A DNA stretch of 64,000 nucleotides, taken from the NCBI GenBank assembly GCA_028285105.1, contig JANQQE010000031.1, positions 62,001 through 126,000 of the forward strand. Direction: 5' to 3'. Below are positions 53,404 to 61,977 of this stretch, piece after piece. How positions within the stretch are numbered: position 1 is the first letter of the stretch; each line of letters starts with the position of its first letter. The notes under the pieces were generated by a model. It had not been told where the DNA came from, ran no database searches, and saw only the letters and a program-made list of their open reading frames with translations. Source of the DNA: Alphaproteobacteria bacterium. GTDB taxonomy: Bacteria > Planctomycetota > Phycisphaerae > UBA1845. The position numbers and the translations under genes are program-made.

Positions 53404-54612
53404 ATGCCGATGGCCTACGTTGCAGACAATCGATCCAAAACCAACGCGCAAGTGAAGCGTCCGCGCACGAAGGTTTTGGTGGTCGGACCGGTGACAGCCG
53501 TTGGCGGCATCGGCCAAGTCGCCCGCATGTCGGTCAACGCGATGGACGCGAAGCGCTTCGACATCGCCACCTGCGACACGACAAAAGACACGCCGGAAAA
53601 TCGTAGCTTGTTCTCAGCCCTGTGGTCCCACGCCCGCAGATTCGTGAATCTGATCCGCAATATCCGAACGCATAAACCCGATGTAATTCACCTGCACACG
53701 TGCAGCTACCTGACGTTCTTCCGCACGCTGGTCGATGTCACGGTGTGTCGCTGCATGCGGCGCAACTATGTGCTGCACATTCATGGCGGACTCTTTGACG
53801 AGTTCCTTGGGTCGCTTTCCGGCTGGAAAAAAGAGTGGGTCTCAAATGCGCTTTGTCATGCAGGTCGGGTGATCGTACTCGGTGAACGCTGGCGAACGAA
53901 TTTGATGCGGCGGGTGGCAGGCATGAAGATCGCGGTGCTTCCCAACGCCATCGAGCTTTCGCACGAAGCCCGCAAGCGTGCAGAAATCGAAGCGTCGATG
54001 GGCGTTGTGTTCATTGGCGATTTGTCGGAACCGAAGCGCCCGGAGGATTTGATCGTTGCCTACGCGGCGCTTCCCAGTCCGATGCGAAAATCGTTTCAGC
54101 TTCATTTTGTCGGCGGCGGAACACCACAGCGGCGCGGACACTTGCGTTCGTTGACCGAGCGGTTGAATCTAACCGACCGCGTGATCTTTCACGGTTCGCT
54201 ACAACATGAAAAGGTGACCGAACTGCTTCAAGATGCGGATCTGTTTGTATTGCCAAGCCGCGCGGAAGGTCAGCCGATCGCACTGCTCGAAGCGATGGCG
54301 GCAGACCGTGCGTCGATCGTAACGAATGTTGGTGCGATTCCTGAGACGGTCGCCGATGGGGTAGAGGCCCGCATCGTCGAACCCTGCAATCCCCTGCAAC
54401 TGGCCAACGCCATGCGAGAATTGCTAGCCAACCCAGCCAAGCGGCGATCTATGGGGCAAGCCGCTCGTCTCCGCGTCGAAAACGACTTCTCAACCCAGCG
54501 TTTCGTCCAGAGTCTCTCAGCAATCTGGGAATCCGAAGCCCAAAAGCAAATCAGCAAAGACGCAGTCCCGATCCCACGATTGGCTTCCACCTCGTTTCGC
54601 TCGATTCTCTAA
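53404..54612 (+). CDS. GT4-type glycosyltransferase
   Basis: The product of about 402 residues has a GT-B fold. The N-terminal half opens with VLVVGPVTAVGGIGQVARM and contains VIHLHTCSYLTFFRT. The C-terminal half has VVFIGDLSEPKRPEDLI, LHFVGGGTPQRRGHL, IFHGSLQHEKVTELLQDADL and LPSRAEGQPIALLEAMA, the last being the family's nucleotide-sugar EX7E-type region. It is probably involved in exopolysaccharide or glycolipid synthesis. GTG 53359 is an alternative start; neither has a good ribosome site. Confidence 0.85.
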   Translation: MPMAYVADNRSKTNAQVKRPRTKVLVVGPVTAVGGIGQVARMSVNAMDAKRFDIATCDTTKDTPENRSLFSALWSHARRFVNLIRNIRTHKPDVIHLHTCSYLTFFRTLVDVTVCRCMRRNYVLHIHGGLFDEFLGSLSGWKKEWVSNALCHAGRVIVLGERWRTNLMRRVAGMKIAVLPNAIELSHEARKRAEIEASMGVVFIGDLSEPKRPEDLIVAYAALPSPMRKSFQLHFVGGGTPQRRGHLRSLTERLNLTDRVIFHGSLQHEKVTELLQDADLFVLPSRAEGQPIALLEAMAADRASIVTNVGAIPETVADGVEARIVEPCNPLQLANAMRELLANPAKRRSMGQAARLRVENDFSTQRFVQSLSAIWESEAQKQISKDAVPIPRLASTSFRSIL

Positions 54613-54737
54613 TTCCGAGTCGCCCGCTCTCAGGCCCTCCCCAGTCACAGACTCAGCCGAATTCCCCAATTCTTCACAAAAAGCGGGCTCCGTTGTCAGA
54701 TTTGGGCGGCCTCAAGCTATTATTCTATGGAGAGAGC

Positions 54738-54878
54738 GATCCTTTGGGATCAACGGATTCCTGGCCTGCGTGGGGGTGGGCAGGGAGCGGTTCGATAGGA
54801 GGGCGATTGCGCCCTCCTGTCTTCGTTTGAGCACCGGCGCTCTTTCAAATTCGTACTCCTCCAAGAGAGAGCGCCGGT
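54738..54878 (+). ncRNA. Candidate structured RNA with four consecutive hairpins
   Basis: The 318-bp gap 54613-54930 contains four stems in 141 bases. These are GATCC/GGATC (54738-54751), CCTGC/GCAGG (54765-54784), a 9-bp stem AGGAGGGCG/CGCCCTCCT-like (54797-54818) and an 11-bp stem ACCGGCGCTCT/AGAGCGCCGGT (54833-54878, 24-base loop). A possible promoter is TTGTCA-19-TATTAT upstream (54694-54724). No open frame is present. It may be a small RNA or stacked terminators; no known RNA family is recognised and the strand is uncertain. Confidence 0.4.
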
Positions 54879-54930
54879 CTTTGACGACTTTGCGATCATT
54901 CGTGCATCCTGCTACCTAACTCACATTCAT

Positions 54931-55350
54931 TTATCCGTTTTTAGAATTCCAGTTTAGTTCGTCTCGGCATGAGTCAACGGGGCGCCCGCACTCTGGGCAA
55001 CGCGGTTCCACAAGTCCGCGCAATTGATACCCACAGCGAATGCAAATTGAAATTCCGAGCTTGTTGATTTCCTTTCGGAGACGGTAGGCAATACTACTTC
55101 TATATACGAAGTGTGGGAAGTAAATCACCCCAACGCCGAGGGTGAACCAGACGTATGCGACTTGTGACAGTTCCTCCCATCCATCACCCAGAGATCGAAA
55201 CCAGTCTCGAAGTACAAACCACACGGCACCAAGAAGCACGATCATGGTTACGGTTAACCAGAGTTTGTGTTCTGACGCCGCTATGAGCGTTTTGCGCCGT
55301 AGCTTCTTGTCTTTTATAAGCTTCAATTCCGGAAACAGGGACTCAAGCAT
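54931..55350 (-). CDS. Small membrane protein with a C-terminal CGYQLRGL-type zinc ribbon
   Basis: Longer starts (to 55593) overlap tRNA-Leu. ATG 55350 has AGGA six bases upstream and gives MLESLFPELKLIKDKK, 139 residues. Two helices (WLTVTMIVLLGAVWFVL and VAYVWFTLGVGVIYFPHFVY) precede a zinc ribbon, CIRCGYQLRGLVEPRCPEC, near the C-terminus. It is related by motif to the protein at 32040-32771. The function is unknown. Confidence 0.65.
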   Translation of the reverse strand: MLESLFPELKLIKDKKLRRKTLIAASEHKLWLTVTMIVLLGAVWFVLRDWFRSLGDGWEELSQVAYVWFTLGVGVIYFPHFVYRSSIAYRLRKEINKLGISICIRCGYQLRGLVEPRCPECGRPVDSCRDELNWNSKNG

Positions 55351-55482
55351 TAGCATTCCTAATTCACAATCGTGCGTGCCGGTATCGCACGCCGAAACAA
55401 CGAGTGCTACTCCGATGATCTTAACGCAATGCATTGGTTCTAACCCCGTATTTGCCTCCATTCTCAGTGTTTCCCGCCCGTA

Positions 55483-55511
55483 TTGACAGCATTTGCTTAC
55501 AATTCTAGGAT
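55483..55511 (+). promoter_or_regulatory. Sigma70-like promoter of tRNA-Leu
   Basis: TTGACA (55483-55488), a 17-bp spacer and TAGGAT (55506-55511), about 52 bp before the tRNA. Confidence 0.65.
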
Positions 55512-55563
55512 GCGTCGCTCGCTGGTGGGTTGTTGCGTTCTTGACACCTCTCGGCCGAGGACA

Positions 55564-55647
55564 GCCCGGGTGGCGGAATAGGCAGACGCGCATGGTTGAG
55601 GGCCATGTGCCCGCAAGGGCGTGCTGGTTCGACTCCAGTCCCGGGCA
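55564..55647 (+). tRNA. tRNA-Leu (anticodon GAG)
   Basis: The acceptor arms GCCCGGG (55564-55570) and CCCGGGC (55640-55646) pair fully, with A as discriminator. The anticodon stem CATGG/CCATG encloses TTGAGGG, giving GAG. A long variable arm (GCCC-GCAA-GGGC) marks a class II tRNA, as expected for Leu, and the T loop is TTCGACT. CCA is not encoded. Confidence 0.96.
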
Positions 55648-55726
55648 GTTCTTTGTTCAAAACCTTTCCGGCTTGGCCCATCGCCGAGCCTTTTCAGCAG
55701 TCCTCGTTGCGCGGGAGAACGGATTC

Positions 55727-57553
55727 GTGGTCCGCATCAAAGGTTTCTTCCCGCTCAGTCCATCATGCATGCATCGGATGCCCGGTTTCGGATCGCTGCT
55801 CGCGATGGTGGCAGTTTTTTGCGCGGGTGGCTGTGTTGCGCAGAAGGTCGAACGCTACCTGGGAGCATCGCCTGCGAAACTCGTTGGCGAATATTCCGAC
55901 GTTTTTGAGAATCAGTACACTGTCATCGCCGATTTCGAGTCAGCCCATCAACTCAAACTGTTTTCGATCGACGGCCCTGACGGCGCTACGAAACTGAAAC
56001 GTGATCGAAAGAGCAGCGTTCCGGTCACCGGGGCGGGCGGGATGCGGTTTGTGCTGCGGTCCTCGGCTGACACGCTCGTTGCAGACAATCGTAATGAACC
56101 GGCGCTTTCACTGGTCAGTGATTGGCGCGAATTCCGTTTGCTACAAACGAGTTTATATTGCCCGCTGCAAGGGTTGGAGTTGGAGACGGCGATTCGTTCG
56201 GGTAGTGGCGAGGGAAAGTCCGAAGCGCTCTCGGTGGTTCCGCTCAAGCAGGGGTGGAACTTGCTTCGACTCGATCTGTCCGACGCCGAAGACGTTGTCG
56301 ATTTGTCGAACGTCTCGAGTCTGAGCTTTCGGATTTCCGAATTGGCGGCCCCGGTCGAACTGTACATCGATGACATCATCCTTGCCGACAACCGAACAAC
56401 GTTCGCCGGTTCGCCAGGAGAAGGCGAGGGTGGATTGTACGTGCAACAGGAGGGCCGGCTGATCAACGTCGGGTCGCCTGGGCGATTTGAACTCGGTTTC
56501 GGCAATGGCCAGATCGTACGCTGGTTTGCACTCCATCGCGACGCAAGAAAAAAGACCAATCTCGTAGGCTCAGCCGGCGCTTTGGGGCCGATCCCCGTGG
56601 TGATGACCGATCCCGATCATGTGTTCGACGATGAGATTCCCCTTGTACCTGAGGGGTTTTCGTCGCTCGGCGGTTTGGTTTCCGCACGCCAGCGCATCCT
56701 CGAAGCCAACGATGTCGTCGTGCTGGTCGAATGCACCTGGGCGTTTCCGGAATCGGTGCAAGACGAAATCGATTACCGCACGCCGTTTCAGCGATGGACG
56801 TACGCGATTTATAAAACCGGGCAGGTGTTCGTCACCGTCGAATGCACGTCCGAGCGCGGTAGCTTCAAACCCGATTCGATCGGTATGGTGGTCAGCCGCA
56901 AGTTGGTCGATGACATGGTGGCTGGCAAGCACGAACCGGCAGGCCTGCACGACGATCCGCTGCTCCAACATCTTTCGTTCGCCTGGATGGAAGAACCAAA
57001 ATCGAAAACGGGCTTGCTCTGGGTGATACAAAACAGCCGGCAATATCCGCAGCTTCGCGGACTCGTCGATAAGCAAGCCGACATCACGAGCGTTGCTGCG
57101 TTTGGCGGACGAGTCGATTACCCGACGCATCGACCGGCATCGATGATGACGGTTTGGCCGGCAGGCAATTGCGCCCAGCTCACCCGCGAAGCTCAGGCGA
57201 TATACTATTGTCAGAAGATGGACGTCGAGATTGTCGTTGGCGAAGCGCTGACGGAGACAACGGGCGACCTCGATGGCAATGGATTCAATGAACGTCTCGG
57301 GGCTTATATGGTCAAGCCCGACGCCAATCAGGTCCATATCAAACTCGATGGCCGAAGGCAGCGGCTTATCGATCCTGTGTTCTGCGTCGAAGGCGTTGGA
57401 GATCGCGATGCGTCGGTGTATTTTGATTACGCGATTCACGAGAACGTTGCGCGTCTCAGTGACGGCAAACTGCTGATTCAAATCCCCGAAGCCATCGATG
57501 GCGAATCGGTTCTCGAGGTGTACTTGAAGAACGCATCGTCGGGCACGCCGTAA
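55727..57553 (+). CDS. Large lipoprotein of unknown function
   Basis: The frame is open through the tRNA, so the real start must be later. GTG 55727 has GGGAG nine bases upstream and leads into a lipoprotein signal ending in CAGGC; ATG 55769 is the alternative. The product of about 608 residues is mostly beta: a galactose-binding-like region (about 60-215, ending PVELYIDDIILADN) and a long C-terminal part with WAFPESVQDEIDYRTPFQRW and LDGNGFNERLGAYMVKPD. This may be a carbohydrate-active or polysaccharide-binding protein. No catalytic motif is recognised. Confidence 0.7.
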   Translation: MVRIKGFFPLSPSCMHRMPGFGSLLAMVAVFCAGGCVAQKVERYLGASPAKLVGEYSDVFENQYTVIADFESAHQLKLFSIDGPDGATKLKRDRKSSVPVTGAGGMRFVLRSSADTLVADNRNEPALSLVSDWREFRLLQTSLYCPLQGLELETAIRSGSGEGKSEALSVVPLKQGWNLLRLDLSDAEDVVDLSNVSSLSFRISELAAPVELYIDDIILADNRTTFAGSPGEGEGGLYVQQEGRLINVGSPGRFELGFGNGQIVRWFALHRDARKKTNLVGSAGALGPIPVVMTDPDHVFDDEIPLVPEGFSSLGGLVSARQRILEANDVVVLVECTWAFPESVQDEIDYRTPFQRWTYAIYKTGQVFVTVECTSERGSFKPDSIGMVVSRKLVDDMVAGKHEPAGLHDDPLLQHLSFAWMEEPKSKTGLLWVIQNSRQYPQLRGLVDKQADITSVAAFGGRVDYPTHRPASMMTVWPAGNCAQLTREAQAIYYCQKMDVEIVVGEALTETTGDLDGNGFNERLGAYMVKPDANQVHIKLDGRRQRLIDPVFCVEGVGDRDASVYFDYAIHENVARLSDGKLLIQIPEAIDGESVLEVYLKNASSGTP

Positions 57554-57577
57554 CACATTCCTGCGACGCCACATGTC

Positions 57578-57606
57578 TTGACACCCCAGTGGGTCGCATC
57601 TATACT
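57578..57606 (+). promoter_or_regulatory. Strong sigma70-like promoter of the dksA-like/lspA/ribD operon
   Basis: A perfect TTGACA (57578-57583), a 17-bp spacer and TATACT (57601-57606). It is the best promoter match in the window and lies about 75 bp before the start. Confidence 0.8.
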
Positions 57607-57679
57607 CCGGCGTTCTGAATTCGTTTGAGTTCTTTATTGACAATAGTTTACGTTAATTTCGGCTTGATTGGAACGGGCT

Positions 57680-58405
57680 GTGGCCAAGAAGAAAAAGACC
57701 GCAAGCGTCAAGAAAAAGGCGACCAAAGCCTCTCGAGCGTCTGGCACCAAGAAGAAGGCCAAGGCGACCAAGAAGGCTGCGTCCGCCAAGAAGCGCGCCC
57801 CGAAGAAGTCTGAATTGAAAAAGAAGGCGGATTCCAAAAAGAGTAAAGCCAAGAAAAGCGCAGTCAAAAAGGCCAAGAAATCGACGACCAAGAAAAAGTC
57901 GGTCACCAAGAAGTTGGTAAAGAAGAAACCGGCGAAGAAAAAATCAAAGGCGTCGCTTTCGGGCGGGCATGACAGTAAAGCACACGTCGAGGAATCATAC
58001 GTCGAGCCGGAGATTCCCAAAACCAAACTATCTGATAAACAGCTCACCGAATTTCGGCAATTGCTTCTCGACAAGCGCCGCGAATTGTTGGGCGACGTGC
58101 GGATGTTGACACGCGATGCGCTGGGAAAACCGCGGCAGGAATCGTCGGGCGATCTCTCCAATGTTCCCATCCACATGGCCGACGTTGGCTCGGACAATTG
58201 GGAGCAGGACTTCACGATCGGTTTGATCGCCAACGAAAGGCAACTCGTTCGCGAAATTGACGATGCACTGGAGCGCATCCAGGATCGAACCTATGGCATC
58301 TGCCTCGGTACATTCAAGCGAATTGCCGTCGCGCGACTTCGGGCAAAACCATGGGCCAAGTACAGCATTGAATACGCCCGCGAGTTGGAACAGCGGCGCA
58401 GGTAA
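57680..58405 (+). CDS. DksA/TraR-like regulator with a lysine/alanine-rich histone-like N-terminal tail
   Basis: GTG 57680 (MAKKKKTASV) is preferred to TTG 57668; 241 residues. Residues 1-100 are almost only Lys, Ala, Ser and Thr, as in histone H1-like DNA-binding tails. Residues 115-241 match the DksA coiled coil (LTEFRQLLLDKRRELLGDV, DALERIQDRTYGICLGTFKR). The zinc finger is degenerate: Cys208 remains, but its partner is Thr and the second pair reads YSIEY where Cys-x2-Cys is expected. Regulation of RNA polymerase by a DksA-like coiled coil is possible; the tail probably binds DNA. lspA follows. Confidence 0.8.
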   Translation: MAKKKKTASVKKKATKASRASGTKKKAKATKKAASAKKRAPKKSELKKKADSKKSKAKKSAVKKAKKSTTKKKSVTKKLVKKKPAKKKSKASLSGGHDSKAHVEESYVEPEIPKTKLSDKQLTEFRQLLLDKRRELLGDVRMLTRDALGKPRQESSGDLSNVPIHMADVGSDNWEQDFTIGLIANERQLVREIDDALERIQDRTYGICLGTFKRIAVARLRAKPWAKYSIEYARELEQRRR

Positions 58406-58440
58406 AGTCAACGACGGTCCTATTTCCAGGAGCGAAAACC

Positions 58441-59238
58441 ATGTCTGAAGCGCCTGGAACATCCACGCCAGCAGACTCTCAATTCGATCAGCAAGACACC
58501 AACGGCGATGGTCAGATGCCGCTGGAGTTTCAAGGCGGGGCGATGCGCAGTTTTGCCTCGCACATGCGTTTGTGGATTGTCGTGGTCTTCGGATTGGTCG
58601 CCGACCTGTGGTCAAAGAGTTGGGCGTTTTCTGCACTTGAACCCAACGACGAACCGCGACACTTCATCCCGGGACTGCTCGATTTTCAACTGTCGCTCAA
58701 TTCCGGGGCGTTGTTCGGGATGGGTTCCGGATTGGTTTGGTTGTTCATATGCGCGTCGATTATCGCATTGGTCTTTGTGCTGTATTTGTTCGCGAGCAGT
58801 CATCCATCTCAGCGGATTGTTCATTTGGCCTTGGGGCTGATCCTGGCCGGCGCCCTGGGAAACCTTTACGATCGAATTGCACATCAGTACGACATGGTCA
58901 CCGTGAAGGCGACAGACACGACGCCGCGATATGCGGTCCTTGGGGCACACATTCCAGGCGGAAGGAACGACGAGGATCTGGTGCGCATCCGTCCGTGGTG
59001 GGAAACCGGCGGGGACCGGGCATTTGCCAAGAGTCAACTCGCAGGCGAAGTCAAACGTGTCGGTGTGGTCCGCGATTTCGTGAAAATCACGCCAAAGGTC
59101 TGGGGGAAAGATATCTGGCGCTGGGTGTTTAACGTTGCGGATGTGTTCCTTGTCGTTGGCGTTTCGATGCTGTTGATTTCTTTTTGGTTCCAACGTCCGA
59201 TCCCCGCATCGAATTTGAAAAGTCCGTCTGCGAACTGA
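58441..59238 (+). CDS. lspA: Lipoprotein signal peptidase (signal peptidase II)
   Basis: LspA cleaves prolipoprotein signal peptides in the inner membrane. The core shows VADLWSKSWAF, LNSGALFGMG, ALGNLYDRI (Asp144) and WVFNVADVFLVVG (Asp234), the two catalytic aspartates. They are 90 residues apart against about 27 in E. coli; an insert of about 60 polar residues (TPRYAVLGAHIPGGRNDEDL region) accounts for this. A 40-residue polar extension precedes the first helix. Many lipoproteins in the window need this enzyme. The gap to the preceding gene is 35 bp. Confidence 0.93.
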   Translation: MSEAPGTSTPADSQFDQQDTNGDGQMPLEFQGGAMRSFASHMRLWIVVVFGLVADLWSKSWAFSALEPNDEPRHFIPGLLDFQLSLNSGALFGMGSGLVWLFICASIIALVFVLYLFASSHPSQRIVHLALGLILAGALGNLYDRIAHQYDMVTVKATDTTPRYAVLGAHIPGGRNDEDLVRIRPWWETGGDRAFAKSQLAGEVKRVGVVRDFVKITPKVWGKDIWRWVFNVADVFLVVGVSMLLISFWFQRPIPASNLKSPSAN

Positions 59239-59274
59239 TTGCCGCAAACTTCACTCGACAGGGCTTGATCCTCA

Positions 59275-60426
59275 ATGCCCAAAAACAAATCAAGCGAATT
59301 CACTGAAGACGACCGCAGGTTCATGGCCGCTGCGCTGACGGCGGGCCGAAAGGGTCTCGGCTGCGTCGAACCCAATCCAATGGTCGGGTGTGTGATCGTC
59401 AAGAATCGCCGGATTGTTGCTACTGGCTGGCATCGAAAGTTTGGCGGTCCTCATGCCGAGATCGATGCATTAAGACAAGTCAGATCGAAAGCGGCAGGGG
59501 CGACCGTCTACGTCACGCTGGAACCCTGCTGCCACGTGGGTAAGACCGGTCCATGCTCCGGGGCGTTGATCGAGGCCAAAGTCGGCAGGGTCGTCATCGC
59601 CTGTCGCGATCCATTCCCGAAAGTTTCCGGTGGAGGAATCAAGGCGCTTGGGCGGGCTGGCATTGCGGTGGAAACGGGCTTGATGCAATCCGAAGCCGAA
59701 GCGCTGATCGCACCGTTTCGCATGCTCGTCAAAGAGCGCCGGCCTTACGTGATCGCCAAATGGGCGCAGAGTCTCGACGGAAAAATCGCAACAAGGTCCG
59801 GCGACTCCAAGTGGATTTCGAACGCCAAGTCACGCCGCATCGTGCATGAACTCCGAGGTCGCGTTGATGGCATCATTGTAGGATTGCGCACCGTGCGGCT
59901 CGACGATCCGATGTTAACCGCCCGCGACGTTCGCCCTAAACGCATCGCAAAGCGCATCGTTTTCGACAGTCGGTTGCAGCTTTCGCTCAAATCGAAATTG
60001 GTGCAAACGGCTAACGCATATCCGACTATGTTGATGACCACGCATGCAGCCAAACGCGCCAACCGCACCCGCTGTGAATCGCTAAAAAAGAAGGGCATCA
60101 CAGTGTTGGCGTGTGCTTCAAAAGCTGAGCGCGTCAGTCCGACGAGCGCGCTTCGGCACTTTTCCAAAATGAACATGACCAATGTTCTCGTCGAAGGCGG
60201 GGGCTCGCTGATTGGGTCATTTAACGATGCCGGTTTTATCGACGAAGCCCATGTTTTCACAGCCCCGATTCTGGTGGGTGGCGACGGACCGACCGGTTGT
60301 GACGGTGAGGGCAAAAACAAAGTTCGCGATGCGGTCAGGGGTGATATTGTGAAGCGCAAACTGATCGACGGCGACCAGTACGCAGTTATTCGATTTGCAA
60401 ATCGCAAAAGCCGGATGCGCCAATAA
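59275..60426 (+). CDS. ribD: Riboflavin biosynthesis protein RibD
   Basis: RibD is a bifunctional pyrimidine deaminase and reductase. The deaminase domain has HAEIDAL (zinc His and catalytic Glu) and EPCCHVGKTGPC (zinc Cys). The reductase domain has KWAQSLDGKIATRSGDSKWI, GRVDGIIVGLRTVRLDDPML and NVLVEGGGSLIGSF. The 383-residue length is normal. It lies 36 bp after lspA and is probably in its operon. Confidence 0.95.
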   Translation: MPKNKSSEFTEDDRRFMAAALTAGRKGLGCVEPNPMVGCVIVKNRRIVATGWHRKFGGPHAEIDALRQVRSKAAGATVYVTLEPCCHVGKTGPCSGALIEAKVGRVVIACRDPFPKVSGGGIKALGRAGIAVETGLMQSEAEALIAPFRMLVKERRPYVIAKWAQSLDGKIATRSGDSKWISNAKSRRIVHELRGRVDGIIVGLRTVRLDDPMLTARDVRPKRIAKRIVFDSRLQLSLKSKLVQTANAYPTMLMTTHAAKRANRTRCESLKKKGITVLACASKAERVSPTSALRHFSKMNMTNVLVEGGGSLIGSFNDAGFIDEAHVFTAPILVGGDGPTGCDGEGKNKVRDAVRGDIVKRKLIDGDQYAVIRFANRKSRMRQ

Positions 60427-60559
60427 CCGATCTATGTCGTATACTGAAGCTAGAGGGGATTCATTTGCTCGCCCGAGCGAAATTGGTGGTCGAGAATTGA
60501 AGGTAGCGACCTTTTCTTGTTGCCGAAGCGACGCGGCCACCGGAAAGGAGAGCGTCCCA

Positions 60560-60784
60560 ATGGCATCCGCAAAATCTCCAACGCCCAAATCCCATACATC
60601 ACCGGTTCAAGCCGGGACTTCCAGAGCGGATGATCGGCAGATGCAAGGCGAAGTTGAGCGCTTTGAATCTGTACTGAAACTGCGCGACACCCATCCATTC
60701 GGCCCCAAGAGTACATTCGCCCGCTGGCTTGGCGAGTTCGCCGAAACGGGTGAGGACGGCGTCAGTCCGCCACCGATGGCCTAG
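60560..60784 (+). CDS. Small hypothetical protein (74 residues)
   Basis: AAAGGAGAG lies nine bases before ATG 60560. The product is hydrophilic (MASAKSPTPKSHTSPVQAGT... then VERFESVLKLRDTHPFGPKS) and Pro-rich at both ends. An upstream open frame from 60395 overlaps ribD and is not favoured. No family is recognised. Confidence 0.55.
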   Translation: MASAKSPTPKSHTSPVQAGTSRADDRQMQGEVERFESVLKLRDTHPFGPKSTFARWLGEFAETGEDGVSPPPMA

Positions 60785-60803
60785 CCGTCAAAAGTTGCCG
60801 ACC

Positions 60804-60831
60804 TTGACACCGATTCCGCATCCCGGATAAT
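60804..60831 (+). promoter_or_regulatory. Sigma70-like promoter of the tsaC-ywlE fusion/rpiB operon
   Basis: A perfect TTGACA (60804-60809), a 16-bp spacer and GATAAT (60826-60831), about 20 bp before the start codon. Confidence 0.65.
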
Positions 60832-60852
60832 CAGTTTTTCGGGACGGAGATC

Positions 60853-61977
60853 ATGCCCACTGAAGTTCTAAAGTATTCTGATAAAGAAACTTACGACGTA
60901 ATCGTCGCCAAGGCGACGGACTTGCTCATCGCGGGTGAGTTGATTGCGTTTCCGACAGAGACGGTGTATGGCGTCGGGGCACGTGCCGACTCTGCTGCAG
61001 CGATCAAGACGCTTAAACAGGTCAAAGGGCGTGAGGCCAACAAGCCGTTTTCGCTGCACATCGGTTCGCCTGAGGCGGTCCATCGCTATGTTCCGAAGCT
61101 TTCGCGAATGGCGACACGTTTGATCCGCCGCGCTTGGCCGGGCCCGCTTTCGGTGGTGTTTCCGGTGGAATCGCCAGGCGAATCAAAGATCGTCAAGGAT
61201 CTGGGGCCCGACATCGTCAAACTGCTGTACCATGAGCAGACGATCGGGGTTCGTTGTCCGGATCATCGTTTCGCGGTTGATCTCTTATCTCGTGTACCGC
61301 ATCCGGTCGTAGCCGCCAGTGCGAATCGTGCCGGGCATGCTCCACCGCGCGACGTCGCGGGTGTGCTGGCTGAATTGGATGGCGACGTGGCGTTGGCGAT
61401 CGACGGCGGCGAGACGCAGTACGACGGGCCGTCTACCGTGGTCCGCATTGGGAAGAATGGTTTTGAAGTCCTGCGCGAAGGCGTGGTCGCATCGCGCACG
61501 CTGAAGAGATACATGAGCGTCAACATACTATTCGTGTGCAGTGGCAATACGTGTCGCAGTCCGATGGCGGAAGCGCTCTGCAAGCAGGCGATTGCCAGGG
61601 AACTGGATTGCAGCGCGGATGTGTTGGCCGACCAGGGCATCTTTGTTCGTTCGGCAGGAGCGAGTTCGTTTGGAAGTGGGCCGGCATCTTCCGGAGCGGT
61701 AGAAGCCGTGAAGAAATTCGGCGCCAACCTCGACGGTCACTGCGCTCAGTCGCTCGATCAGGAGTTGCTCAATTCGGCTGACCATGTCTTCTGCATGACC
61801 CACAACCATCGCGAAGTTGTCGTGTCGATGGTTCCTGAAATCGGCGACAAAGCGAAACTTCTAATCGAAGGACGCGACGTCGGCGATCCGTTCGGTGGAT
61901 CGGCAGAAGAATATCGACGATGTGCCGAAGAGATAGAGTCTGCGATCAAGAACCGGTTGAAGGAAATCGAATTATGA
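60853..61977 (+). CDS. Fusion of TsaC/YrdC threonylcarbamoyl-AMP synthase with a YwlE-like low-molecular-weight phosphatase
   Basis: Residues 1-215 are a YrdC/Sua5-type domain (AFPTETVYGVGARADS, KGREANKPFSLHIG, SANRAGHAPPRDV, DGPSTVVRI) that makes threonylcarbamoyl-AMP for tRNA t6A. Residues 221-374 are a low-molecular-weight phosphatase: P-loop CSGNTCRS (Cys229-Ser236), then MTHNHREVV and DPFGGS with Asp345. Thr233 matches the Thr that favours phosphoarginine in Bacillus YwlE. In Bacillus the same genes are separate neighbours, ywlC, ywlE and ywlF (rpiB). The stop overlaps the rpiB start (ATGA). Confidence 0.92.
   Translation: MPTEVLKYSDKETYDVIVAKATDLLIAGELIAFPTETVYGVGARADSAAAIKTLKQVKGREANKPFSLHIGSPEAVHRYVPKLSRMATRLIRRAWPGPLSVVFPVESPGESKIVKDLGPDIVKLLYHEQTIGVRCPDHRFAVDLLSRVPHPVVAASANRAGHAPPRDVAGVLAELDGDVALAIDGGETQYDGPSTVVRIGKNGFEVLREGVVASRTLKRYMSVNILFVCSGNTCRSPMAEALCKQAIARELDCSADVLADQGIFVRSAGASSFGSGPASSGAVEAVKKFGANLDGHCAQSLDQELLNSADHVFCMTHNHREVVVSMVPEIGDKAKLLIEGRDVGDPFGGSAEEYRRCAEEIESAIKNRLKEIEL

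Noticed and set aside
55493-55726. N-terminal extension of the 608-residue lipoprotein
   Set aside because: It would translate through tRNA-Leu; the ribosome site and lipoprotein signal place the start at 55727.
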